From assembly GCA_963709995.1 (NCBI GenBank), contig CAVPYN010000010.1, forward strand, positions 1-64,000: a stretch of 64,000 bases of DNA, read 5' to 3'. Both the position numbers and the translations under genes were made by a program. Position 1 is the stretch's first letter; each line of letters begins with the position of its first letter. This document shows positions 9,648 to 19,708 of this stretch, in pieces. The notes below the pieces were generated by a model. That model had not been told where the DNA came from, searched no databases, and saw only the letters and a program-made list of their open reading frames with translations. The DNA is from JAUIIK01 sp963709995. Lineage in GTDB: Bacteria > Chloroflexota > Chloroflexia > Thermomicrobiales > CFX8.

Positions 9648-9703
9648 CTTGCGATATACTTTCAGGATCATGGTAGCCGTTTCGTCAACCCCGGAGAACA
9701 GCC

Positions 9704-11335
9704 ATGCTGAAACATATTGTGATCGCTGTCCTCATCGTCATTATCGCGTTGCCGGTGTTGGTGCTTCGCACTGGAACTGCGGCAGCCCCTGGAGTCGTAG
9801 CCGAACAGTGGATCATCGTCGACGGGCCTACAGGTGTCGTTCTGGCGGCAAATGATCCAGATACCCCGCGCGGGATGGCTAGCCTGACCAAGGTCATGAC
9901 CGCGATCGTTGCCATCGAGCGAGGCCACCTTGACATGCCGGTGACGATCACGCAGGGTGACAAGGTCCCGGAGTCGAACGCCGGGCTATTTGTTGGCACC
10001 AGGCCCACGCTTCACACGCTGCTGTACGCGTTGCTGCTGCCCAGTGGCAACGACGCGGCGATGGCAATCGCGCGTGCGGTCGGAGGTAGCGCAAGCTTTG
10101 AGAACAGCGGTGCGCGGGACCAGTTCGTCGCCTGGATGAACGAGAAGGCCGCCGAGCTCGGCCTTGCAAACACACACTTCACTAATCCGCACGGACTTGA
10201 TGAGCAGGGTCATCGCAGCACGCCCGCGGACCTCGCTGCGCTGACACGCTACGCGCTCACGCTTCCGGAATTCCGAGAAGCTTTCGCGGCACAGGACTAT
10301 CGCGGGGACGGATACTACTTCGAACAGTCCAATCAGCTACCCGAGATGATCGACGGCGTTGTAGGCGGCAAGACCGGCTGGACCGACGCCTGCGGCCGCT
10401 GTTTGATCGAAGTCGTGAGCGTTGGCGGCAGGGAAGTAACCATCGTCCTGCTCGGTTCCGATCTCGATTGGTACGAAGACGCCGCACAACTTGCAGCATA
10501 CGCCGCCAGTTTGCCGCTTCCAGCCGATAGCCCGGACCGTGCTTCAGCGGTATTCGACCGGTTGTGGGAACGCACAGATGGTCTGGTGGCGGCCGGGGAG
10601 ATTCAACGCACCTGGGTATGGGGTGAAGCGCGCGGAGATGTTCAGGGACTGAACTCGCTTGGGTCGAGCACAGGAAAACGGTATCAGCGCATGTTCGACA
10701 AGGGCCGCATGGAGATCAATCACCCATACTCGCAGATGGACTCCGGCTGGTACGTCACCCCGAGCCGTCTGGCGGCGGAGTTGGTCGAGGGTGAGGCGCC
10801 GATTCCCGTTGCTGGAGATCTGGGCGCCGCCGGGCCGCTGTACGCGGATCTCACAGGCGTGGACTGGTCGGCGCAAACCAGAGGCGCGCCGATCTCCCGG
10901 TGGCTTTCGTCTGGCGGTCAGTTCATCTCCTGGCAAGTAATGCAAGACTATGGTGTTCTGGCGGGATCGACCTCCGACGTCACCGGGCTGGCGACGGCGG
11001 CCGTCTTTGAGAATTATCTCGGCCAGACCGCTATGGTCCTGGAGGCTGGAGAAATTGTCCCCGGTTTGCTGTTCGACCCGCCGGTTCAGGCCGTAGGACA
11101 CCCGATCACCGAGCCATTCTGGGTCACCGTCCCGGAAAACGGCGAATTCGTGGATGTGCTCGTCCAGTGCTTCGAGCGTCGCTGCTTGACCTACACTCCT
11201 TCTCACGAATCAGAGTGGCAGGTCGAGATGAGCAACATCGGACTGCATTACGAGATCTGGGAGGATCTTCCAGCGAATTTCGCCAACGCCACCAAGGAAT
11301 CGGATGCAATCCGACGTCCTTCAACACCCTGGTAG
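9704..11335 (+). CDS. Secreted D-alanyl-D-alanine carboxypeptidase (S11) with Chloroflexota-type C-terminal module
   Basis: 543 residues. An N-terminal hydrophobic signal or anchor (about 5-25) leads to an S11 serine peptidase with SLTK at 60-63, SGN at 114-116 and KTG at 223-225, the three catalytic motifs of PBP5-type enzymes that trim stem pentapeptides. From about residue 290 comes an extra domain with GRMEINHP, ISRWLSSGGQFISWQVMQDY and FERRCLTYTP, ending in QVEMSNIGLHYEIW. I recognise that C-terminal pattern from many secreted Chloroflexota proteins; its role is unknown to me. The ATG follows GGAGAA. Expression may be controlled by the palindrome about 60 nt upstream. Confidence 0.92.
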   Translation: MLKHIVIAVLIVIIALPVLVLRTGTAAAPGVVAEQWIIVDGPTGVVLAANDPDTPRGMASLTKVMTAIVAIERGHLDMPVTITQGDKVPESNAGLFVGTRPTLHTLLYALLLPSGNDAAMAIARAVGGSASFENSGARDQFVAWMNEKAAELGLANTHFTNPHGLDEQGHRSTPADLAALTRYALTLPEFREAFAAQDYRGDGYYFEQSNQLPEMIDGVVGGKTGWTDACGRCLIEVVSVGGREVTIVLLGSDLDWYEDAAQLAAYAASLPLPADSPDRASAVFDRLWERTDGLVAAGEIQRTWVWGEARGDVQGLNSLGSSTGKRYQRMFDKGRMEINHPYSQMDSGWYVTPSRLAAELVEGEAPIPVAGDLGAAGPLYADLTGVDWSAQTRGAPISRWLSSGGQFISWQVMQDYGVLAGSTSDVTGLATAAVFENYLGQTAMVLEAGEIVPGLLFDPPVQAVGHPITEPFWVTVPENGEFVDVLVQCFERRCLTYTPSHESEWQVEMSNIGLHYEIWEDLPANFANATKESDAIRRPSTPW

Positions 11336-11353
11336 GAGCACCGGAGCCGTCTG

Positions 11354-12160
11354 TCAGCGAGATGAGTTCTTTGGACCGGTGACGAGCTCGGAGAGATAGG
11401 TCAGCGCCGGACCAGCTGGCAGTTCCAGCCTGGTATCGGCGTAGGCATCAAGCGCCGTTTCTCCGATGTTGATGATCGCCAGGTGTGCGCCAGACGCCTT
11501 CGCGATAACTGGCACCCGCGCCGCTGGATTGACCAGCAGCGTTGAGCCGACGACGAGCATGACACCTGCCGACTCCGCGACCGCAAACGCAAGTTTCAGC
11601 TCCTCGACCGGCATCGGCTGGCCAAACGCTATCGTCCCGTTCTTGACGATACCGCCGCACTCCGGACACGGCGGCGGCGATTCTTGCCCACCATGCTCAT
11701 CAAGAAACGCCTTCGTCTCCCAGAGCTTGCCGCAATCGGTGCATCTGATCGACCGGGTGTTTCCGTGGAGTTCGATCAGACGGTCCGAATGGGTTCCGGC
11801 GTCGCGATGAAGTCCATCGATGTTTTGAGTAATAGTCGCGCCCAGCAACCCGGCTCGCTCGAGGCGAACCAGCGCATAGTGACCGTCATTGGGAGCCACG
11901 TCGCGTGATTGTGAAATCCGGCTCGGAAGCTCTCGCCACCAGGCTGTTCTACGATCCGGATCATCCATGAACTCCTGATAGGTGACCGGCTGGGCTGAGC
12001 CCGTCGTCCACAGGCCGTTCTTTCCGCGATAGTCGGGTATTCCGGAATCGGTCGAGATCCCGGCTCCGGTGAATGCCACCATCGGACGCTTCGATTCGAC
12101 GACCGCGGCGAAGTCGTCGAGCTTTCGCCGGTCAGCTTCTGTGATCGTGCTCGCTGTCAA
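11354..12160 (-). CDS. SIR2-family NAD-dependent protein deacylase
   Basis: 268 residues with FTGAGISTDSGIPDYRG (NAD-binding loop), TQNIDGLHRDAG, the catalytic His in IELHGN and a four-Cys zinc site (CTDC then CPEC). Known sirtuins remove acyl groups from lysine using NAD. The start appears to be TTG. The gene is convergent with the carboxypeptidase and 19 nt from it, with no clear terminator between them. Confidence 0.93.
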   Translation of the reverse strand: MTASTITEADRRKLDDFAAVVESKRPMVAFTGAGISTDSGIPDYRGKNGLWTTGSAQPVTYQEFMDDPDRRTAWWRELPSRISQSRDVAPNDGHYALVRLERAGLLGATITQNIDGLHRDAGTHSDRLIELHGNTRSIRCTDCGKLWETKAFLDEHGGQESPPPCPECGGIVKNGTIAFGQPMPVEELKLAFAVAESAGVMLVVGSTLLVNPAARVPVIAKASGAHLAIINIGETALDAYADTRLELPAGPALTYLSELVTGPKNSSR

Positions 12161-12306
12161 TGTCTATCTCTGTATTCCACATGCTGCGGGTCAATTCGAT
12201 TCAGACGCTCTTATAGCCTACGCAATGCAAGAGGACGGATGCACGAGCCTGCGCTAGACTTCGCCGCGGCTTGACTTTGAGCGACTATCGAAGAGGGAGT
12301 GGCGCA

Positions 12307-14819
12307 TTGGCCGAACAACGAATCCCAACGACAGAGGAAGTTCTGGGCTACCCAATGGGAACCGCTCGGCAATTGCCAACATGGGCCGAGATCGTCGAGT
12401 ACTTCGAGCAGCTTGCTGCCTCCTCCACTTGTGTCGAGGTCGAGACATTGGGAGAAACGACCCAGGGACGGCCCTACATCGCGGTTCACATCTCCTCGCC
12501 CGCGAATCTGGTGGAACGAGCCGCCCTGCGCCAGACACTCGGAAGGCTCTGGGATCCTCGAATGCTCGAAGATACCGAACTCGAAGGGATCGTGGAACAC
12601 GGCAGGGTGACGGCGTTCCTGCTCTGTTCGCAGCATTCGTCGGAAATTGGCGCGTGCCTGATGTCACTCGAACTCGCCCACGATCTTGCGGCGGGCACTG
12701 ATCCCGAAACACGCGAGATTCTCGAGAATGTCGTCACCGTCATCATTCCGAGTCACAATCCGGACGGACATGACATGGAGGTCGATTGGTACAAGCGGTG
12801 GCTGGATACCGAGTACGAGGGGCAAGGTATGCCCACGCTTTATCACCAGTATGTCGGACACGACAACAACCGTGACTGGTTCATGTTGACGCAGCGTGAG
12901 ACTCGTCTTTATGTCAAACTCCACAATCGCGAACATCCTCAACTCGTTTTCGATATGCACCAGATGTATCGCGATGGCGCGCGCTTCATGGTTCCGCCAT
13001 TCATCGACCCGCTCGACCCGAACCAGGACCCGATCATCCAGCAAGGCTTTGCCGACCTGGGGACCTACATTGCTGCCCGGATGACCGCTGAGGGCTTAGC
13101 GGGGGTCGCAACCAACATCATCTTTGACAACTACTCGCCGTCACTTGCCTACGGAAATTATCACGGGAGCGTCGACTTGCTCTCGGAAGCCGCAAGTGTC
13201 ACGCCTCGCCACGCCAGTCGAAGTCAAGAAGAAGGAGTTCAGCAAGGAGCGGGGATTCGATCCCGCCGCCCGCACCTGGAATCATCCAATGCCGTGGAAG
13301 GGCGGCGAATGGACACTCGAACAGATCGTGGAGTATGACCGCGTTGCCGCGCTGGCTTTTCTCGAACACGCTGCGCGAAACCGGCGCCAGTGGTTGCGCA
13401 ACTACTATCAAGTAAACAAGCGAGTAGTGACCCGCACGGAGACGCCCCACGCCTACCTCATAGCCGAATCCCAACACGATCGCTTGACAGTCCACGAACT
13501 CCTGGAAACCCTCGCCACCGGAGCAGTCGAGATCGAGCGAGCCACGAGTGAATTCACGGCTGATGGCGTTCGATATCCGCCCGGAACCCGAATCATCAGA
13601 CTCAACCAACCGGCCGGCAACTACGCCAAGACGTTCCTCGAAATCCAAAAGTATCCCGATCTGCGGCAGTATCCTGGAGGGCCGCCCAGCGCCCCCGTAC
13701 GACATTACCGGACACACGCTCGGTCTTCAGATGGGCGTTCGGGTGATTGAAGTGAAGCAGGAATTCGAGGCCGAGACAGAACCTTTCGAACCTTCGCTCC
13801 CTCAAGGCGCCATTATCGGCGAAGGAATCAACGGATTTCTGATTTCGTGCGCGACCAACGCCTCATTCATTGCGCTCAATCGACTCTTGCAGGCAGGATA
13901 CGTCGTACATCGCACGGCGGAACCAATCGATCTGTACGAAATGCCGGCCGGTTCCTTCGTCGTTCTTCCCCACGGGGAACCGCGTCCGCTTCTGGAGGAA
14001 CTCGCCAGCACGATCGGGATCGACGTCATCGGCATTGACAGCCACCTGGACGTCACCACGCTGGCTCAGGGTCAGGCGCGTGTCGGCATCTATGCTTCCT
14101 GGCAAGCCAACATCGACGAAGGATGGGTGCGCTGGATCCTGGAACAATACGGTTTTAGCTACCAGGTTCTCCATGACGCCGAAATCAAGCAGGGAGATCT
14201 CCACAATCATTTTGACGCCATAATCCTCCCCCACCAGAGCCCCAAAGTGATAGACGAGGGCGTGCCGGAAAAGAACAAGTACGACGAGCCCTACCCTCCA
14301 GACTACACTGGTGGGCTTGGGCCAGTTGGGGCTGAGGCGCTGAGAGATTTCACCGAGCAAGGAGGGACGATTATCGCGCTCGACGAGGCCGGCGACTACC
14401 TGAAAGACCATCTCTACCTTCCGGTGCGAAACGTCGTCGCTGACTTGAAACAGGAAGAGTTCTACTGTCCCGGTTCGCTGCTCAGGCTCATCGTCGACAC
14501 TCATCAACCACTCGGATTCGGCCTCCGGCGGGATGAGGTTGCTGTGTTCGTGAAGAGCCCGGTCTACGAACTGATCGAACGGGAGGTAGGCGCGGTTGCC
14601 GCCCACTACGCGCCAAACCGTCCGACACTCAGCGGCTGGATTCTCGGCGAAGAGAAGCTTGCTGGGAAACCGGCGCTTATCGAACTGCCGGTGCGGCGTG
14701 GGAGGGCGATCCTGATCGGCTTTCGATCGCAGTTTCGCGCTCAATCTCGCGGCACATACAAGGTGCTGTTCAACGCGATAACGCGCTCAACCCAGACACT
14801 TAGCCGCGTCCGGGTCTAG
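12307..14819 (+). CDS. M14-family zinc carboxypeptidase-like protein, two frameshifts
   Basis: One protein of about 830 residues spread over three frames. Part 1 has the M14 zinc motif in CSQHSSEIGA, NPDGHDMEVDWYKR and the later His in FDMHQMYRDG. Near 13195 the frame shifts (after LLSEAASV) to a part starting LATPVEVKKKEF, and near 13680 it shifts again to PPYDITGHTLGLQMGV and on to the stop. The layout matches large bacterial M14 peptidases with a C-terminal glutamine amidotransferase-like region (IDEGWVRWILEQYGF). The TTG at 12307 is preceded by GAGGGAG. It overlaps the convergent EamA gene by 20 nt. Confidence 0.85.
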
Positions 14820-15765
14820 AACCACGTTTCGTCGCGACGGCGATGGGTTCGCAGCTTCGCAGCCGTTGGAATACGCGCGACGGCACGGTCGCGACGGCAA
14901 CGCCGAGAACAATGAACGCCCCTCCGGCGATCGCCAGGAACGATAGATGCTCTCCCAGGAGAATGACGCTCGAAATCGCTCCGAACACCGGCACAAGGTA
15001 GAGATACGTGCCAGCCTGGGAGGCCCGGCCGAGCGAAAGGCCGACGTTGAAGAGAATTGGAGCAATCACGCTTGCTCCCGCTGACAGCAGGATAGCCGCG
15101 AGCCAACCACCCGGGCTCAAATCACTGAGCGCCTGCCCAAAGCCAGGCGCCCCAAACGGCAGCACGATCGGCAGCGCGGCCGTGGTTCCAAGCATCGCTA
15201 CCGCCGGGCCCGGAATGCGTTGTCCCAGATAAGGTTTCGCGATAACTGTGTAAATGGCATAGGCTAGCGCGGCGATCAGCACCAGGAGACAACCGAACAG
15301 GTAGCGAGACGATATCGTTACCGCAGTGGAGCCAGCGACTGCAACCATCGTTGTTCCCACGAGTGCGACGAACAGCCCGGCAACCATACGCCCGCTGATA
15401 GCCTCTCGGAGAAAGATCGCCGCAAGCATCGCGGTGAATCCCGGCTGCGTGCCGAGCAAGAGCGCGGCAATCCCACCCTCGACGATGTTGATCCCAAAAG
15501 CAAGCGGGACATTGAAGCCCAGAACCCCGAAGAGGCCGAGTCCCACCGCAAGTGGAAAGTCGCCGCGCCGTGGCATGGCCGGTCTGAACAAGAAGATGAT
15601 GCTGGCGGAGATGATCCCACCTGCAAGAAAACGCCAGAGAAGAATCTGTTCCGGACTAAAGGAGGACTCGACCAGTTGGCGCGTCGCCGTCGGCGTCAAG
15701 CCCCAGATCGTGACCGCGCCGAGCAGAGCCGCTGGACCAGCCCAGCCCGGTCGGCTGGTGGTCAA
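14800..15765 (-). CDS. EamA/DMT-family transporter
   Basis: 321 residues with ten hydrophobic helices in two EamA repeats. The first has GAVTIWGLTPTATRQL, typical of the family; the second ends in PVFGAISSVILLGEHLS. Members export metabolites or amino acids across the inner membrane. The TTG start overlaps the stop of the DUF4870-like gene by 4 nt (TTGA), implying translational coupling. It is the last gene of the four-gene minus-strand run that starts with the TPP enzyme. The substrate is not evident. Confidence 0.9.
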   Translation of the reverse strand: MTTSRPGWAGPAALLGAVTIWGLTPTATRQLVESSFSPEQILLWRFLAGGIISASIIFLFRPAMPRRGDFPLAVGLGLFGVLGFNVPLAFGINIVEGGIAALLLGTQPGFTAMLAAIFLREAISGRMVAGLFVALVGTTMVAVAGSTAVTISSRYLFGCLLVLIAALAYAIYTVIAKPYLGQRIPGPAVAMLGTTAALPIVLPFGAPGFGQALSDLSPGGWLAAILLSAGASVIAPILFNVGLSLGRASQAGTYLYLVPVFGAISSVILLGEHLSFLAIAGGAFIVLGVAVATVPSRVFQRLRSCEPIAVATKRGSRPGRG

Positions 15766-16169
15766 TCAGCTTTCCGTGTCTCGAACCACCCTTGCTCAGC
15801 CATGAACGCTGTTAGCCAGGGAATTTCGACCAGCCCATCTTCAGTATAGGCAAGATATCCAAAGTAGATGCCAATCAGATTGGGCAGGAAGAATCCGGGC
15901 CACAGAAAAAAGGCAAGGATCCCAAAGCTCACAATGGTCAGGCACAAGTAGAGCATCCCGAAGACCGTGAGATACACGAAGCCCGCAACCGCAAATCCTA
16001 ACCCCTGCGCCCCATGGTCCTTGAGCAATGGTTTACGCTTGGTCTCGTCGAGCAGCACAACAACGAGCGCCACAAGCCAGAAGACGTAGCCGATCGCAGC
16101 CAGGAGCCGGTCATTCGAGCTCAGCGTGAACTGATCGTCTGGAGTAGTGTCCTGCTGCTGGATCGCCAT
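15762..16169 (-). CDS. DUF4870-like small membrane protein
   Basis: 135 residues with three hydrophobic segments. The order is a polar N-terminus, LLAAIGYVFWLVALVVVLL, the short KPLLKDHGAQGL stretch, two more helices and a polar tail, which matches small DUF4870 (Tic20-like) proteins. Function is unknown. Five nt separate it from YceI upstream, and it overlaps EamA downstream by 4 nt. Confidence 0.75.
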   Translation of the reverse strand: MAIQQQDTTPDDQFTLSSNDRLLAAIGYVFWLVALVVVLLDETKRKPLLKDHGAQGLGFAVAGFVYLTVFGMLYLCLTIVSFGILAFFLWPGFFLPNLIGIYFGYLAYTEDGLVEIPWLTAFMAEQGWFETRKAD

Positions 16170-16174
16170 CTGTT

Positions 16175-16726
16175 TCAGGACTCCCGTGGGTTGACACTGG
16201 TGAACATCGCAAGCGCCACGTCATTTGATAGCGTGGATCCACCACCCGGCAACGGTGTTCCTTCACCGAATCCGAAGTCGGTTCTCTGGATTGTCGCCCG
16301 AGCCGTAAATGCGCCTCGATAGGTGCCGTTTGGGGTCAGCTGTACGCCTTCGAACACTGTATGGAACTCCACTTGGTTCGTGACACCATGGAAGGTGAGA
16401 TCACCAATCACACCGAACGAACCATCATCATGCAACTCAATGCGGCGGCTTTCGAACGATGCCATGGGATACTTCTCAACCTCGAAGAACCGTTCCCCGC
16501 GAAGGGTATCGTCACGACCGCTGTGGTGACTGTCTACCGTAGTCATATCGATCTCTGCGCTCACCCGCGAGGCCAACGGATCATCGGAGTCGAAGTGAAT
16601 CTCGCCTGATACGCCGGAAAACGCGCCCTTTACGGTCGACACTTTCATATGACGGACCGCGAACTCGAACGTGGAATGCGTGGAGTCGATCTTCCAGTCA
16701 GTGATTCCCGTGGTGGTGTTCTTCAA
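16175..16726 (-). CDS. YceI-family lipocalin-like protein
   Basis: 183 residues with the YceI pattern WKIDSTHSTFEFAVRHM, then VKGAFSGVSGEI, VDSHHSGRDDTLRGERFF and TFHGVTNQVEF. YceI proteins form a beta-barrel that binds isoprenoid-like lipids. No signal peptide is seen, so this copy is probably cytoplasmic. The start is TTG behind AGGAT. It lies 4 nt after the TPP-enzyme gene. Confidence 0.92.
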   Translation of the reverse strand: MKNTTTGITDWKIDSTHSTFEFAVRHMKVSTVKGAFSGVSGEIHFDSDDPLASRVSAEIDMTTVDSHHSGRDDTLRGERFFEVEKYPMASFESRRIELHDDGSFGVIGDLTFHGVTNQVEFHTVFEGVQLTPNGTYRGAFTARATIQRTDFGFGEGTPLPGGGSTLSNDVALAMFTSVNPRES

Positions 16727-16730
16727 CCGA

Positions 16731-18441
16731 TTATCCTGCTCTCAATAGACCAAGTGCGCGATCGAAATCGTAACTGGGGAAGTCGAAGTCACAGCGGGCA
16801 TCGATCACGAAGATCGTCTCGCTGGCAAAGCCGCGTTCGAGAGCTTCACGCATCTGTTCGGGTTCGTCCACGCGCATTCCATCCCCGCCGAAGGAGCGAG
16901 AAAAGGCGACGAAGTCCGGCCCATCCAGGGCTGTATTGCTGACTCGACCATAGGCGCCGCGCTGCATCCCAACGATCATCCCGTACTGTCGATCATTCAA
17001 CACGATTATCACTGGATTGATTCCATACTCAACCGCCGTCGAGAAGTCTGCGCTCGCCATCAGGAAGCAGCCGTCGCCGGTGACACAAGCAACGTTCTTC
17101 CCTGGCATGGCAAGCTTCGCGGCCATCGCGCCCGGCAATCCAAAGCCCATTGCGCCCCAGTATCCTTCAGGCAAGAAGGTCGTCCGGTTCCAAGTCTCGA
17201 TTAACAGCCTGGTCCACTGATTGTGCTCGCCAATGTCACCCATTACCACCAGATCACCGTCGACAAACTCGCGGATTGGTTCAAGCGCCAGCCCGTAGTG
17301 CATCGGTCGGCGCTCTCCATAGCTATCCCGCACCCAGCTGATGACGGCCTGGCGCAACTCAGTCTTCTCCTGCGTCAGCCGCTGCCGGAGAATCTGCGAT
17401 TCCGCGCGCTGTTCCCCGCCAGCCGCTTCTAGCAACTGGTTGAGGGCGATTCTGGATGTCCGCGACAGATCCAAAACTTGAACGCGGATCGGGTTCCTCT
17501 CCCAGATTGCCCAGCCAGATACCTCCTACTGGAGCGCTCACGGCGCCGAAGAGTCGATCCGCGTGACCGGTGCCGCCACGTTCGCCGACAACCAGGATCA
17601 GGTCCGCCTCCGACGCTATCCGCCGTTGCAGCGGTGTGAGCTGGTAGAGCGAATGCTGGCCGGTAGAGAGGGGATGAATATCCGGAAGGCTCCCTGACGC
17701 ATCGCCTCCAAGTATGACCGGAGCTTCGAGCAGCTCGGCCAGTTCGGCCAACTCATCGTGAGCAAACGTCGCCTTGACACCCTTGCCAGCCCAGATGACC
17801 GGCTTCTGGCTCGCCTTCAATCGTTCAACAATGTCATCCAGAACGTCACGATTCAGACCCAGGGGCTGTGCCTCGATTGGCGCATAGACGGGAATGCGCG
17901 TAGCTTCTCCGGAGAGGACATTCTGCGGGATCTCAATATGGACCGGTCCCGGCCGGTCGGATGTCGCGATTGAAAAAGCCCGCGCAAAAACTCCCGGTAT
18001 GTCTTCGGGGCGCTCGATCGAGACGCTCCATTTGGTTACCTGTTCGAACATCGGGACCAGGAAATCGTCACGATCGACCCCGTGGAACGATTCGAGGCTC
18101 GCGCCCGCTGGCACAGCGCCACTGATGTGGATCAACGGCGATGCCGCCATATACGCCTGGGCCACGCCGGTAAGCGAGTTCGTCGCACCCGGCCCGGCGG
18201 TCACAAGACAGACTCCCGGTTTCCCGGTCAGGCGGCCATATGCATCCGCCATGCCACTAGCCGTCGTTTCATGCTTTACCGTGATATGCCGGATTTCGGG
18301 CGCGTCGAGCAGCGCATCGTAGATTTCGATCACGTGCGATCCTACGAGGCCGAAGACGTACTCTACACCCTCCGCTTTGAGCGCCGAGACAACGGCGTCA
18401 CCGGCTCGTTGCGCAACCACAGGTAGATTTGAAATCGCCAT
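16731..18441 (-). CDS. Thiamine-diphosphate enzyme (acetolactate synthase-like), frameshifted
   Basis: The N-terminal half has the catalytic Glu in VKHETTASGMADAYGR, followed by PGVCLVTAGPGATNS; the C-terminal half has EGYWGAMGFGLPGAMAAK and the TPP/Mg motif GDGCFLMASADFSTA ending in LNDRQYG. The two halves lie in different frames; the change is near 17480-17490, where PDP is followed in the new frame by IRVQVLDLSRTSR. Intact it would be about 570 residues, normal for the family. The ATG at 18441 has AGGAG eight bases upstream. No small regulatory subunit or ilvC lies nearby, so a catabolic or benzoylformate decarboxylase-like role is as likely as branched-chain synthesis. Confidence 0.87.
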
Positions 18442-18643
18442 ATCCAATTCTCCTATCGCTCACGTTTCAAGCGACAAGGTAACACGGATGAATGACGATA
18501 GCCCGCGCGATTCCGCCAACGTTGGACAACCGAGCGGCAGCGTCCGATGCCCAGCAACTGCCGCTGATATGAAGCACGGTCAGCAATCCGGTACCGTAAG
18601 TTAACTGGCTTGGCCTGTGGCTAACTCACCGGCGCCGACATGC

Positions 18644-18743
18644 GTAGAGACGGCGTCCCTTGCGCATCTTAAGACCACCCTCAGCGCTGGCAGGGGGAGA
18701 CAACGGGACCCAGATCAAGACGCGCCAACGGCGGCGTCTCTAC
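18644..18743. repeat. Dispersed REP-like element, copy 1
   Basis: A 100-bp intergenic element beginning GTAGAGACGGCG and ending CGGCGTCTCTAC, so the ends are inverted. Its middle is diverged from the copies at 35.6 and 50.6 kb. It sits in the roughly 370-nt gap between the TPP enzyme and the winged-helix gene, which otherwise shows no gene. Confidence 0.7.
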
Positions 18744-18819
18744 TGAGATCAGAACATCGCCTCCGTGTATATTTCGAAGCTAGACGCGGGCCACGCCTGC
18801 ATTGTGCAACCGACAGTGA

Positions 18820-19515
18820 CTAAGCCGGCTTGGATCCGGGGTCGGTATCCTCATCAAGTTCCTCGAACAGCCGATGCCAGTACGCCAGCATTCTTTCAGC
18901 GTCGGCGACCAATTCTGGCCGGTCCACGCGGATCCGGTTAATGAGATCTCTCACATCATCCGGCGTTGCCCCAGCAGCGCGCGCCAGCCTACTCGCCTCG
19001 GTCACAGTCCGCCGGGCCTGCTCGGAAAGATCCGCCGGATCTACATCAAGCGCCGTCAGAAACTGCCGGAACAACTCGCGGGTCGCGTTTCGCTCCCGTG
19101 CCTCCTGCTGCCAGCGTTGCTCTCCTGGCGAGTCTTCGGAAACCAGGCGGTCAGTGTCCCGGACAATAGGTTCGTCCGGTTGCACGTGCGCCACCCCGAG
19201 TGGAAACGCGGATGGCAGAATCGCGTAGACGACCGGGCTGTCTTCTTCTCCCGTCCAGTGGTGGCTCGCGATCAATCCCCGGTCCATTAACGTGTTAATC
19301 GACATGCGAGCGTTGTAGGTCGAGATTCCGCAAGCCGACGCGATTGCGAGGTCGTTGGGCCACACCGACTCGCCTTCAGCAGTTCTTGCAACCAGGAAAC
19401 AGTACACTGCCCAGGCTGCCGGGCCAATCTCCGGCAAGTGTGAGAGAGCAGACAGATCAACGTGAAAGGTAGGACGGCGGCGAACGTCGAAGAGCCGGTC
19501 CCCTGCACCGCTCAT
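18820..19515 (-). CDS. Winged-helix DNA-binding protein
   Basis: 231 residues. Residues 20-90 read as a winged helix: GPAAWAVYCFLVART, then NDLAIASACGISTYNARMSINTL with recognition-helix spacing, then GLIASHHW, similar to replication-initiator or MarR-like helix-turn-helix modules. The C-terminal half is acidic and helical with no family I recognise. The gene stands alone between two gaps. It could be a transcription regulator or a plasmid-type replication relic; nothing nearby favours the latter. Confidence 0.65.
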   Translation of the reverse strand: MSGAGDRLFDVRRRPTFHVDLSALSHLPEIGPAAWAVYCFLVARTAEGESVWPNDLAIASACGISTYNARMSINTLMDRGLIASHHWTGEEDSPVVYAILPSAFPLGVAHVQPDEPIVRDTDRLVSEDSPGEQRWQQEARERNATRELFRQFLTALDVDPADLSEQARRTVTEASRLARAAGATPDDVRDLINRIRVDRPELVADAERMLAYWHRLFEELDEDTDPGSKPA

Positions 19516-19708
19516 GTGAGTCTCTCCCCCTTTCGAGCTTTCCTGAGCGCAAGGACCGCCAGCACGACTGACCTCGTCACCCCTTGTCAGGTACGAGCGT
19601 ACTTCTCAGTCAGGACTAAAGGGAGATGTCACGGTACGATCTCGTAAAGACTTTCGGACCGCATGAACGGGACGATTTACTAACTGCAACGCTCAGAAAG
19701 GGTGTTCC

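Noticed and set aside
13863..14744. Long minus-strand frame under the M14 peptidase C-terminal part
   Set aside because: The plus-strand frame continues the M14 protein; the antisense product is featureless.
18448..18643. Possible tRNA or small gene between the TPP enzyme and the first REP-like element
   Set aside because: No cloverleaf or TTCGAAT-type loop, and no frame with a ribosome site.
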